From Phycisphaerales bacterium (lineage in GTDB: Bacteria; Planctomycetota; Phycisphaerae; Phycisphaerales; SM1A02): DNA of 6,228 nt. The stretch is taken from the NCBI GenBank assembly GCA_003520025.1, contig DOVP01000104.1, positions 2,538 through 8,765 on the forward strand, in the 5' to 3' direction. The position numbers and the translations under genes are program-made. The notes under the pieces were generated by a model, which did not search any database, was not told where the DNA came from, and saw nothing but the letters and a program-made list of their open reading frames with translations. Positions within the stretch are counted from its first letter, which is position 1; each line of letters begins with the position of its first letter. Shown here one piece after another: positions 1 through 6,117 of this stretch.

Positions 1-1536
1 CTGGTCGGCCTCAAGTGGCGATGACACGCGAAGCGCTTCCCATGTATCCCAGACACATCCGGAGATGAGTTGTCCACATGCGTGAATTTCACTTCCACAA
101 CTTGAGCATGCCGTTTCCGAGTACTGACAACTGTTGTCGGCGTTGCGGATTCCGCTGACGCAGTTCCCCGCGTAGAAGCCCGGTGCCATCACGGGGTCGC
201 CGGTCATGATCAGGCCGATGCAGTCGGCCATGCCCTCGCCGTATGCGCCTTGTCCGGATCCTGCGACTGCGACGAGATGATGGCCGTACTCGTGGTAGAC
301 CACATGGCCGAAGGCGGTGTTGTTGCAACTGCCGCCCGATTGGTAGAAGTTGATCGACGAGTAGTCGTAGTAGGCGTTGCAGGTGCTGTCGAGATTGACA
401 TTCACCGGAAACTCTGCCTGACTGCCGATCGTTGGAAACGAGGGGTTGACCATAAGTGTGTAATCACGCACGTCGTTTGAATCGCGGAAGGCGACCGCCT
501 GCGCCATGATCAATTCGGTCTGATCTTTGTTGTGCAGAATTTGTACGAAGTCTCCGTTCTCGGCATCTGCTTCGATGTTGGCATCGGTGCCGGCATCATT
601 GTTGACCGAGAACCACGGTCCGCGGAGCGGCGAGATCACCGTTGTTGGTCCGGTTGCCGTCGAGGTGAACATCCCCTCGGCATCTGTGACGACGACATCG
701 CTGCCCACAGTCACATAGGCATGAGCGAGCGGCTCGGTCACGGTGTCGTCACATTCCCAGGCGCTCCAGCCGTCGTTTACGCGAGCTTCGACGATTCCGC
801 TGATGTCACCCTGTGCAACTGCCGCGATCGATGAGAGGCTCGAGCCACAGTGGACGATTCGATCTTCATCGTGCAGAACACCCCCGGAAGTGGCGTCGAG
901 AATCAGAAGATGCTGTGCGTAGTCGGCATCGCCGTTGATGCCGCGTGCAACAGTGACTTCGACTGCCAAGTGGGGACTCATGGTGCTCGTTCCGCTTCCA
1001 GCAAACACGACCAGCCGCGGGGCGGCGGTCACTCTGGCGCGGGATCCGAGCAGCATGCTCGCTGCGGCGCGAGCAATCGCATCGGTGGTAGCTCGTGATG
1101 GTGATGTCGGGGGAGTCCAGCCTTGCAGCGGACGAAGATCGGCAGCGGCCAGCACGACTTCGTGGCTCGGGGTGTTCCGCACCAGCAGCCGCAGCGATGA
1201 GTCGAAGACGGGAATTCCGTCAATGTGTTGGGTATAGAGATATCGCGTGAACCGTGGCTGTCCGGTCTGCGGGTCGTGCATCATCGGCGTGTGGACGGGT
1301 TCGGAGTCCAGAGAGGAAGGCTCCACGCCCCAGACATCCGCATGTGCATTGACGAATCGCGAGGTGCTCTCCGCTTGAGTTCGTCCGGTTGCCAGCACGT
1401 CTCCAAAGAGACGGTCAACGCGGCCGTCTTGGCTGTGATGGATGCGTACACCCGGTGCAACTGCTTTCAGGTCACCCAGGGCGATTTCTGGCGTGCTGGC
1501 AACGGCAGCAACAACGGCAGCCATGACGATCAACAT
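1..1536 (-). CDS. Secreted zinc metalloprotease with FTP-type propeptide (M36/thermolysin-like), 3' end outside window
   Basis: Frame is open from the ATG at 1536 to the left edge, giving 512 residues without a stop, so the C-terminus is missing. Residues 1-14 are a short hydrophobic segment with Ala-x-Ala-like sites near 12-14, read as a signal peptide, although the basic n-region is absent. Residues 98-120 (YTQHIDGIPVFDSSLRLLV) match the fungalysin/thermolysin propeptide (FTP) motif. Residues about 170-228 look like a PepSY-type propeptide part, and 244-310 resemble a carboxypeptidase-regulatory-like beta domain. The catalytic segment carries HEYGHH (H415, E416, H419) followed by GEGMAD, where E434 is the likely third zinc ligand. 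The part seen has eleven cysteines, mostly after residue 380, which fits an exported disulfide-bonded enzyme. Family knowledge predicts autoprocessed extracellular proteolysis; the substrate is unknown. The start is supported by a good ribosome binding site. The exact peptidase family is less certain than the gluzincin-type active site. Confidence 0.88.
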   Translation of the reverse strand, partial: MLIVMAAVVAAVASTPEIALGDLKAVAPGVRIHHSQDGRVDRLFGDVLATGRTQAESTSRFVNAHADVWGVEPSSLDSEPVHTPMMHDPQTGQPRFTRYLYTQHIDGIPVFDSSLRLLVRNTPSHEVVLAAADLRPLQGWTPPTSPSRATTDAIARAAASMLLGSRARVTAAPRLVVFAGSGTSTMSPHLAVEVTVARGINGDADYAQHLLILDATSGGVLHDEDRIVHCGSSLSSIAAVAQGDISGIVEARVNDGWSAWECDDTVTEPLAHAYVTVGSDVVVTDAEGMFTSTATGPTTVISPLRGPWFSVNNDAGTDANIEADAENGDFVQILHNKDQTELIMAQAVAFRDSNDVRDYTLMVNPSFPTIGSQAEFPVNVNLDSTCNAYYDYSSINFYQSGGSCNNTAFGHVVYHEYGHHLVAVAGSGQGAYGEGMADCIGLIMTGDPVMAPGFYAGNCVSGIRNADNSCQYSETACSSCGSEIHACGQLISGCVWDTWEALRVSSPLEADQ

Positions 1537-1591
1537 GTGGACTTCCTCTCTCGATGGCCATGTAAGGGGCATAAAACCGCTTGTGGACTTC
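1536..1591. repeat. Short direct repeat TGTGGACTTC in the metalloprotease leader
   Basis: The 10-mer TGTGGACTTC occurs at 1536-1545 and again at 1582-1591, 46 bases apart. One copy overlaps the ribosome binding site and the first base of the start codon of the metalloprotease gene; the other lies in the 95-base gap behind the DUF3179 gene. It could be an operator pair or chance. The rest of the gap (1537-1631) shows no clear terminator and only poor promoter candidates, such as a TTGAAG without a well-spaced -10 box. Confidence 0.3.
1544..1551 (-). promoter_or_regulatory. Ribosome binding site of the metalloprotease gene
   Basis: On the minus strand AGAGAGGA lies with its end 7 bases before the ATG at 1536. 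An ATG further upstream at about 1561 is out of frame, so this site decides the start. The hydrophobic signal segment begins immediately at this ATG, which supports the choice. Confidence 0.65.
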
Positions 1592-1631
1592 AATACCCTA
1601 CTACAGGGAGGTCGCAGTCTTCCCCAGAATC

Positions 1632-2651
1632 TCAGTGATTCTCGGTATCCAGCCCCAATGCGTGGATCGCATGAAAGAGGGCGTGCCGCATGTCTGCGTG
1701 AGCGGGAGGGCTGGCCAATTCGATCCGCGGGGGCGTGGCCGCCGCAGAGAGGGCCAAGTGAGTGAGATCGGGATCTGCACCGATCTGTTGTGCTCTAAGT
1801 AGAAGCGTGCCGCCTTGTCCGTGCTCCAGCAGCAGCACGGGTTCCTTTGCAGCCGGTCCGCCGTCTGGAACGGTGGTCTCAAACAGCAGATCCGAGTTGA
1901 GGTAATAGGTGGCCGGATCGCCGTGCTTGTACCGCTTCTTGAGGGCGGGGACGGCAGCGGCCACGGTCGTGTCGGGGTGCTCGCCTATCCAAGTGCCCCA
2001 ATCGGTGAATCGAAATGGCATCGTTTCGAGTTCCATCTCTGGACCAGTGATGGATCTTCCCAGCAGTTGCGAGATGATTGCTTCGCCACCCATCTCACCA
2101 TCTTCGCGGCGAACGTACAGGGTCTGGTTTCCACCTGCGACGAGCCCGGTGATGCCGAACAGGCGAGGCTCGCCATTTACGCGGCGATCGAAGACGCGAG
2201 GTGATGCCGAGGGCCAGTGCCACGTGATCGCGATGGGAACACCGCCGAGTGTATCGTGGATGATCTCATGCACATGCAGGATGGACAGCGGGTAGGCGCG
2301 GGCTTCGCCGCCAATCGCGACACCGATGATGGCATCGTCCGAAACGAGGTACCGGTTTCTGGTTGCCGCGATATCGAGCACATCGCTGGCGTTTACGATT
2401 TTCGGGGGCGCATCGAGCACCGGAACCATGTCGCGGTGCAGCATGGCGGCTTCCAACACGGCGGTCTCTGGCAGACGCAGATTTGACAAATCGAATTCGT
2501 AGGAGGACAGCGTCTGCCCATCGCCCGGTGGCCGGTTGACCATCTTGAGCACCGCCGGCGCGAGCGCCCACGCGAGCAAGCCTCCGAGCATGATGGCCGC
2601 CACGATGAGCACCCAGCCGCCGTTCCGGATTGCCTGCCTGATACCACTCAT
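1632..2651 (-). CDS. Membrane-anchored DUF3179 family protein lacking the CPLC motif
   Basis: Protein of 339 residues with one N-terminal membrane segment (about 12-36) and the rest probably outside the cytoplasm. Residues 104-135 (DDAIIGVAIGGEARAYPL, then LHVHEIIHD) and 138-170 (GGVPIAITW ... VFDRRVNGEPRLFGITGL) follow the DUF3179 consensus closely. Family members usually have TYCPLCxS here, but this protein has TWHWPS (H145, W146, P147, S148), so both cysteines are gone. Histidines at 126, 128, 132 and 145 cluster instead. No function is established for DUF3179. The start codon overlaps the ctaB stop codon by four bases (ATGA), which indicates translational coupling and suggests a role around heme A or oxidase maturation in the membrane. 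That role is inference. The family call is firm, and the C-terminal third (about 245-339) is not recognisable. Confidence 0.85.
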   Translation of the reverse strand: MSGIRQAIRNGGWVLIVAAIMLGGLLAWALAPAVLKMVNRPPGDGQTLSSYEFDLSNLRLPETAVLEAAMLHRDMVPVLDAPPKIVNASDVLDIAATRNRYLVSDDAIIGVAIGGEARAYPLSILHVHEIIHDTLGGVPIAITWHWPSASPRVFDRRVNGEPRLFGITGLVAGGNQTLYVRREDGEMGGEAIISQLLGRSITGPEMELETMPFRFTDWGTWIGEHPDTTVAAAVPALKKRYKHGDPATYYLNSDLLFETTVPDGGPAAKEPVLLLEHGQGGTLLLRAQQIGADPDLTHLALSAAATPPRIELASPPAHADMRHALFHAIHALGLDTENH

Positions 2652-3595
2652 GGCGCCACCGGCTCCAGAATGATGACCAGTTCGCTTGCCTGCGGGATCC
2701 GATCAAACACCATCGCCAGCAGCAGGAGCGGCAGATACAGCAGACTTGCGAAAAATGCTCTCTTGGCGGCATCGCGTGATCGATGCCGGTAGAACATCGC
2801 CGACTTCCAGATAAACCAAAGCCCGATCAGGATGGCGAACACCGCATAGGCGACACCCGCCACGCGAAAGGAGACAACAAGCAGCGAAAGTGGAAGCAGC
2901 AGTATGGCCGAGACGAGCGTTCCCTGGCACACGGCATGTTCGCCGCCCTTGACCGAAGGGAGCATGCGGAATCCGGCGAGTTCATACTGATCTCGGTACA
3001 TCCAAGCCAGCGAGAGGAAGTGGGGGAGTTGCCAGAGAAAGAGGATGGCCGCCAGTGTCCAGCCGCCGATGTCCAGTTGGTCGCGGACGGCCACCCAGCC
3101 GATGAGCGGCGGAATGCTGCCCACGACGGCGCCGACCAGCGTGTTGAGTGTCGAGCGTGGTTTCAGCGGCGTGTAGGCCAGTACGTAGATGAGCAGCGTA
3201 AGCAGCGCGAGTCCCGCCGCGAACAGGTTGACCAGCAGTGCCAGCATGGTGATGCCTGCGTAGGCGAGCAGCATCGCGACAACCCACCCGTGCGCCGGAC
3301 TGAGATGTCCAGCAGGCAGCGGTCGCGTGCGTGTTCGATCCATCATTGCATCGCGACGTGTCTCAACAACTTGATTGATGGCGTTGGCCGCGGCGGCGCA
3401 GGCGAGTGTTCCCGTGACGGTCCACAGCACCAGCAACCAGTCGATCATCGGGCCGCTGGCCATGATGCATCCGACGCCCGCGGTGAGCACGACAAGCAGG
3501 CTCAGGCGGAGTTTGACAAGATCCGCGTACAGACTCAGCAAACCTGCGGACGCAGTCCCATGGGAGTTGGTGTGAGTGGTCGCTGTGTCGGCCAT
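2648..3595 (-). CDS. ctaB: Protoheme IX farnesyltransferase (heme O synthase)
   Basis: Integral membrane UbiA-family prenyltransferase that transfers a farnesyl group from farnesyl diphosphate to heme B, giving heme O. At 315 residues it has normal family length. The first diphosphate-Mg site is N74-Q-x-x-E78-x3-D82-x2-M-x-R87-T88-x2-R91-P92, closer to the COX10 pattern (NQxxExxxD) than to the DxxxD of E. coli CyoE. The loop at 141-170 (YTPLKPRSTLNT ... GSIPPLIGW) and residues 185-213 (LFLWQLPHF ... YRDQYELAGFRMLP) are also diagnostic. Eight to nine hydrophobic segments follow from about residue 30 to 300. The N-terminal 25 residues are polar and rich in Thr and His. AGGTG lies 5 bases before the ATG. 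The gene is divergent from ctaA, which performs the next step, and its stop overlaps the DUF3179 start. The symbol cyoE/COX10 would be equivalent. Confidence 0.95.
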   Translation of the reverse strand: MADTATTHTNSHGTASAGLLSLYADLVKLRLSLLVVLTAGVGCIMASGPMIDWLLVLWTVTGTLACAAAANAINQVVETRRDAMMDRTRTRPLPAGHLSPAHGWVVAMLLAYAGITMLALLVNLFAAGLALLTLLIYVLAYTPLKPRSTLNTLVGAVVGSIPPLIGWVAVRDQLDIGGWTLAAILFLWQLPHFLSLAWMYRDQYELAGFRMLPSVKGGEHAVCQGTLVSAILLLPLSLLVVSFRVAGVAYAVFAILIGLWFIWKSAMFYRHRSRDAAKRAFFASLLYLPLLLLAMVFDRIPQASELVIILEPVAP

Positions 3596-3608
3596 TGGGG
3601 CACCTGCG

Positions 3609-3624
3609 CGGCGGGGCGCCGCCG
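3609..3624. other. GC-only hairpin in the ctaB leader
   Basis: CGGCGG (3609-3614) and CCGCCG (3619-3624) form a perfect 6-bp inverted repeat around a 4-base GGCG loop. It lies between the ctaB ribosome binding site (3601-3605) and the putative -10 box, so it would be in the ctaB 5' leader. It could hinder or tune ctaB translation or be a protein binding site. There is no T tract, so it is not a terminator. GC-rich DNA produces such repeats by chance, so the role is unproven. Confidence 0.4.
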
Positions 3625-3636
3625 GACAAGCCGTCT

Positions 3637-3642
3637 AGTATA
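3637..3642 (-). promoter_or_regulatory. Putative -10 box of ctaB in the divergent spacer
   Basis: On the minus strand the spacer contains TATACT, a near-consensus -10 hexamer, inside the only AT-rich patch of the 96-bp gap (CTAGTATACG). Transcription would start near 3630, leaving a leader of about 35 bases. The matching -35 region is poor (TGCGAT at 17-bp spacing). Because GTATAC is palindromic, the same patch could also serve plus-strand ctaA (TAGTAT at 3636-3641), but no -35 box is visible for that direction. Confidence 0.35.
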
Positions 3643-3672
3643 CGCCTCCGCCGCAGTGAATCGCAGCGCATC

Positions 3673-3683
3673 AGGAGTGAGGG
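3673..3683 (+). promoter_or_regulatory. Ribosome binding site region of ctaA
   Basis: AGGAG (3673-3677) is followed by GAGGG (3679-3683). GAGGG is 8 bases before ATG 3692, while AGGAG is 8 bases before an in-frame GTG at 3686. Either start is possible and they differ by only two residues. The reading frame stays open far upstream, opposite ctaB, so this signal is what fixes the gene's beginning. Confidence 0.55.
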
Positions 3684-3691
3684 ACGTGGCA

Positions 3692-5080
3692 ATGCCAACC
3701 AAGGTGAAGGAAGACCTGCTGTCAGTAGGCGATCGCCCCCGGTTCGGTGATGCCAATCGCATCCTTGCAGCTGGATTCGGGTCCACGACCTTGATGTGGT
3801 TGTTTAGTTACCTCGCCATCCTGATTCCAGGTGCAGTTGTTGGTGAGTTTCTGTTCGCTCTGGCGGTTCTGTCGCTTGTCGGGGGCGGGTGGGCCGCCAG
3901 CCGCGATGACCAAGGGTTGAGTACCACACTTTCTCCTCTTGCGCGTGGGTTGCTCGTGGGATTTGTTTCGGCCATTCTGAACCTGCTCGTGGTCGTGAGC
4001 CTGCTTCGCAGCGAGATGGCGGGCGGCATCGGATGGATCCTCGGCATCCTGATCGGGTGTTTCGTTGCAGGTGGAATCGGCGGACTGATTGGTTCGGCCA
4101 CCAAGCCATGGCGAACGGATGGCAATTGGCTCACGGTTTTCTGCTGGGTCGCCGCCGGACTCACCTTCTTCATGATCGTGACCGGCGGTGTCGTGACCGG
4201 CTTCGAGGCCGGGCTGGCCGTGCCGGACTGGCCTAATTCCTATGGGCACAACATGCTGCTCTATCCGCTTTCCGAAATGGTGGCCGATCCTGAGAGCGGT
4301 GTGTTCTTCGAGCATGCGCACCGGCTGACCGGGATGTTTGTGGGGCTGACCGCAATCGCTCTGTGCATCACGCTGTGGATCAGCGACATGCGATTGTGGG
4401 TGGGCCTTCTTGGTGTTCTTGTGTTGGCGCTGGTTATTGTTCAGGGTGTGCTGGGAGGCTTGCGGGTTACTGGTGTGTTGACTTTGAGTCAGGACGCATC
4501 AGATCTTTCGCCGAGCACCATGCTCGCCATCGTGCATGGCGTGTTGGCGCAGGTGCTGCTGGCAGTCATGGCAATGGTGGCTGCGGTGACCAGCACCCGC
4601 TGGCGGCGTGGCGGACTCTCGATCGGCAGCGGCCGCCTTGCGACCGACCGGCAACTCGCCGTCGTATTGCTGGTGTTCCTGCTAATACAACTCATTCTGG
4701 GCGCGGCCTACCGGCATCTCGGAACCGATCTCGGTACGCGGGCTCCGGCGGCCACGCACGCTCTGCTTGGACACATCGTGATGGCGGTGCTCGTTGCGGT
4801 GGTGGGTGTCTTCGTCGGGTTGCGGGGGGCCAGCATGGAAGGACGGGACCGCGTGTTTGTCTGGCTCGGCCGCACGCTGCTGGTAAGCATCGGTGTGCAG
4901 ATCCTGCTCGGAATCGGCGCGGTCGCGGCCGTGCTGATGCGGCCTGAAGCGGGGACCACCGCCGATGTTCCTGCTTGGGAGGTGTTGCTTACCAGCGGCC
5001 ACCAAGCCAACGGCGCATTGCTGCTCGTGGTTAGTCTGTTGATGGTGGTGTGGTATCAACGTGTACCGAGCGAGGCATGA
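3692..5080 (+). CDS. ctaA: Heme A synthase with N-terminal membrane extension
   Basis: Membrane enzyme that oxidises the C8 methyl of heme O to a formyl group, giving heme A for aa3-type cytochrome oxidase. The core (about 145-460) has the two four-helix halves of the CtaA/COX15 family. The first half carries GGVVTGFEAGLAVPDWPNSYG (165-185, in two overlapping conserved blocks), E207-H-A-H210-R (equivalent to the E..HR heme ligand site) and VHGVLAQ (H282). The second half has QLILGAAYR, ATHALLGH (H356/H361) and SGHQANGALLL (H437). The cysteine pair of the Bacillus enzyme's first outer loop is absent. Length is 462 residues against about 300-350 usually: residues 25-135 add roughly four extra membrane segments of unknown role. 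The ATG at 3692 is chosen for its ribosome binding site; upstream codons lie antisense to ctaB. The stop overlaps the next start by four bases. Symbol COX15 would be equivalent. Confidence 0.92.
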   Translation: MPTKVKEDLLSVGDRPRFGDANRILAAGFGSTTLMWLFSYLAILIPGAVVGEFLFALAVLSLVGGGWAASRDDQGLSTTLSPLARGLLVGFVSAILNLLVVVSLLRSEMAGGIGWILGILIGCFVAGGIGGLIGSATKPWRTDGNWLTVFCWVAAGLTFFMIVTGGVVTGFEAGLAVPDWPNSYGHNMLLYPLSEMVADPESGVFFEHAHRLTGMFVGLTAIALCITLWISDMRLWVGLLGVLVLALVIVQGVLGGLRVTGVLTLSQDASDLSPSTMLAIVHGVLAQVLLAVMAMVAAVTSTRWRRGGLSIGSGRLATDRQLAVVLLVFLLIQLILGAAYRHLGTDLGTRAPAATHALLGHIVMAVLVAVVGVFVGLRGASMEGRDRVFVWLGRTLLVSIGVQILLGIGAVAAVLMRPEAGTTADVPAWEVLLTSGHQANGALLLVVSLLMVVWYQRVPSEA

Positions 5081-5715
5081 GCGAGCAGCCATTCAATCTT
5101 GAGCCGACCGATCTTCCGGACCCACCGGACGTGCCGGGGATCGTAAATGTGCTGGGGTCGGCTGACGAGGCCATCGATCTGCTTTTGGCGGATATGTTGG
5201 AGGCGGCGGATCGAGTTGTCGAGGAGCGGGGGCGGTTCGATCTGGTCGTATCAGGCGATCGACAACTCGAATCCGTATGGCTTCGGATGATGCTCGATCC
5301 GGATCTGCGAACCTTCCCGTGGCACGCGACCCACTTGTGGTTTTCAGATGCGAGCGGGGCGGCCGAAGATGCAGTTGAATCGGTGCATGCCCGGCTGCAG
5401 GAGTCGCTCATTCTGCCCTCCGGCTTGGAGGCAGACCACGTTCATCCGATTTCGAATGCCCCCACCGAGTCCATCGCCTCGATTCGAGCGGACCTTGGAG
5501 AGCAGCCATTTGATGCCGCCATGCTCGCGATTGCCGCTGACGGCGGCGTGATCGAGTGCTTGCCGGCTGTCGTGATCGAGCGGCTCACCCTTCTGGGCAT
5601 TCTGGTGATTGGCCAAGGGGGCGCCGAGGGGCTCAAGGCACTCGAGCAGAACTCCGATCAAACATCGGATTGCCTCGGCCGTTGTCAAGACGGGCTTCGG
5701 TGGTATATCGGCTGA
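5077..5715 (+). CDS. Degenerate 6-phosphogluconolactonase-like protein, probably not a lactonase
   Basis: Soluble protein of 212 residues with no signal peptide or membrane segment. Its order of elements follows the 6-phosphogluconolactonase/glucosamine-6-phosphate isomerase fold: FDLVVSGDRQ (54-62) at the usual phosphate loop (LSGGxTP), then FPWHATHLWFSDA (80-92) at the W-x-x-V-H-x-F-x-x-D-E-R strand, HVHPI (121-125) and FDAAMLAIAADGGVIECLP (145-163) at the catalytic FDLxLLGMGxDGHTASLFP. The SGG loop, the DER residues and the catalytic His are all changed, so lactonase activity is unlikely. This assignment is by eye and is moderate. The start at 5077 overlaps the ctaA stop (ATGA), implying coupled translation; an in-frame ATG at 5050 lies inside ctaA and is less likely. 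The context suggests a partner or regulatory role near heme A synthesis, which is inference. The open frame without stops argues against a pseudogene. Confidence 0.68.
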   Translation: MSEQPFNLEPTDLPDPPDVPGIVNVLGSADEAIDLLLADMLEAADRVVEERGRFDLVVSGDRQLESVWLRMMLDPDLRTFPWHATHLWFSDASGAAEDAVESVHARLQESLILPSGLEADHVHPISNAPTESIASIRADLGEQPFDAAMLAIAADGGVIECLPAVVIERLTLLGILVIGQGGAEGLKALEQNSDQTSDCLGRCQDGLRWYIG

Positions 5716-5721
5716 GCGGTC

Positions 5722-6114
5722 TCATTGCCGCGTGAGGAACTCTTCGAGCAGTACTACCGCCGCAACGGCATCATTGTCGGGCGTGTTCTTCTGACCACGA
5801 AGCCTCATGTCGGCTTCGAAGGACGTGAGCCGCTCATCCTGAAAGTGGACAGGCAGGCCTGTAACCGATGACACGGACTCACCAAACGATCGGCTGATGG
5901 CGGCACGTGGCCCTTCTGTGTCATCCATGTTGAGCGGAAGACCGATCACGATGGCATCGGCGGCGTGATCTGTGGCGGCGTTGCATACGGCCTGCAAGAG
6001 CGCATCGCCCCGCGGCACATGCAGCGTCTCAATCGGAAAGACTGTTCCGGTTTCAGTATCTCCGCTGGCCAGTCCGGTTCGCTTGTCACCGAGATCAACG
6101 GCGAGCAGTCGCAT
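5722..6114 (-). CDS. ruvX: YqgF/RuvX family RNase H-fold nuclease-like protein
   Basis: Cytoplasmic protein of 130 residues, normal for the family. It is annotated as a putative Holliday junction resolvase, while YqgF of E. coli is also linked to processing the 5' end of pre-16S rRNA. The RNase H-like fold is seen in LLAVDLGDKRTGLA (3-16, with D7, D10, K11 and R12), IVIGLPLNMDDTEGPRA (55-71), FQDERLTSFEA (91-101, with D93, E94 and R95) and DNDAVAAVVLLEEFL (113-127, with D115). All acidic active-site positions appear present. The family motif usually reads LNMDGTEG; here the G is D, a mild change. The gene begins three bases after the stop of the upstream guanylyltransferase-like gene, so the two are probably co-transcribed. 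Its stop faces the 6PGL-like gene's stop across six bases with no hairpin between. Alternative symbol yqgF. Confidence 0.95.
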   Translation of the reverse strand: MRLLAVDLGDKRTGLASGDTETGTVFPIETLHVPRGDALLQAVCNAATDHAADAIVIGLPLNMDDTEGPRAAISRSFGESVSSVTGLPVHFQDERLTSFEADMRLRGQKNTPDNDAVAAVVLLEEFLTRQ

Positions 6115-6117
6115 GGC

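Noticed and set aside
1225..1638. Plus-strand open frames opposite the metalloprotease gene
   Set aside because: No domain, no ribosome binding site, and they lie antisense to the FTP region of a continuous coding frame.
1627..1641. Inverted repeat GAATC/GATTC around the DUF3179 stop codon as a terminator
   Set aside because: The stem is only five base pairs, AT-rich and without a following T tract, so it does not qualify as an intrinsic terminator.
2266..2772. 168-codon minus-strand open frame spanning the ctaB/DUF3179 junction
   Set aside because: Arg- and Cys-rich out-of-frame translation overlapping two well-supported genes on the same strand.
2783..3691. Plus-strand frame continuous with ctaA and open for about 300 codons upstream of it
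   Set aside because: It lies antisense to ctaB, its translation is polar and low-complexity without family features, and a good ribosome binding site sits at the ATG at 3692. It is a by-product of GC-rich codon use.
3722..4321. 199-codon minus-strand open frame opposite ctaA
   Set aside because: Its product is rich in polar residues with no recognisable domain, and it mirrors the hydrophobic codons of ctaA. CtaA motifs on the plus strand are unambiguous.
5077..5715. Calling the gene after ctaA an active 6-phosphogluconolactonase (pgl)
   Set aside because: The catalytic GxDGHTASLFP, DER and SGG elements are not preserved, so the name would overstate function.
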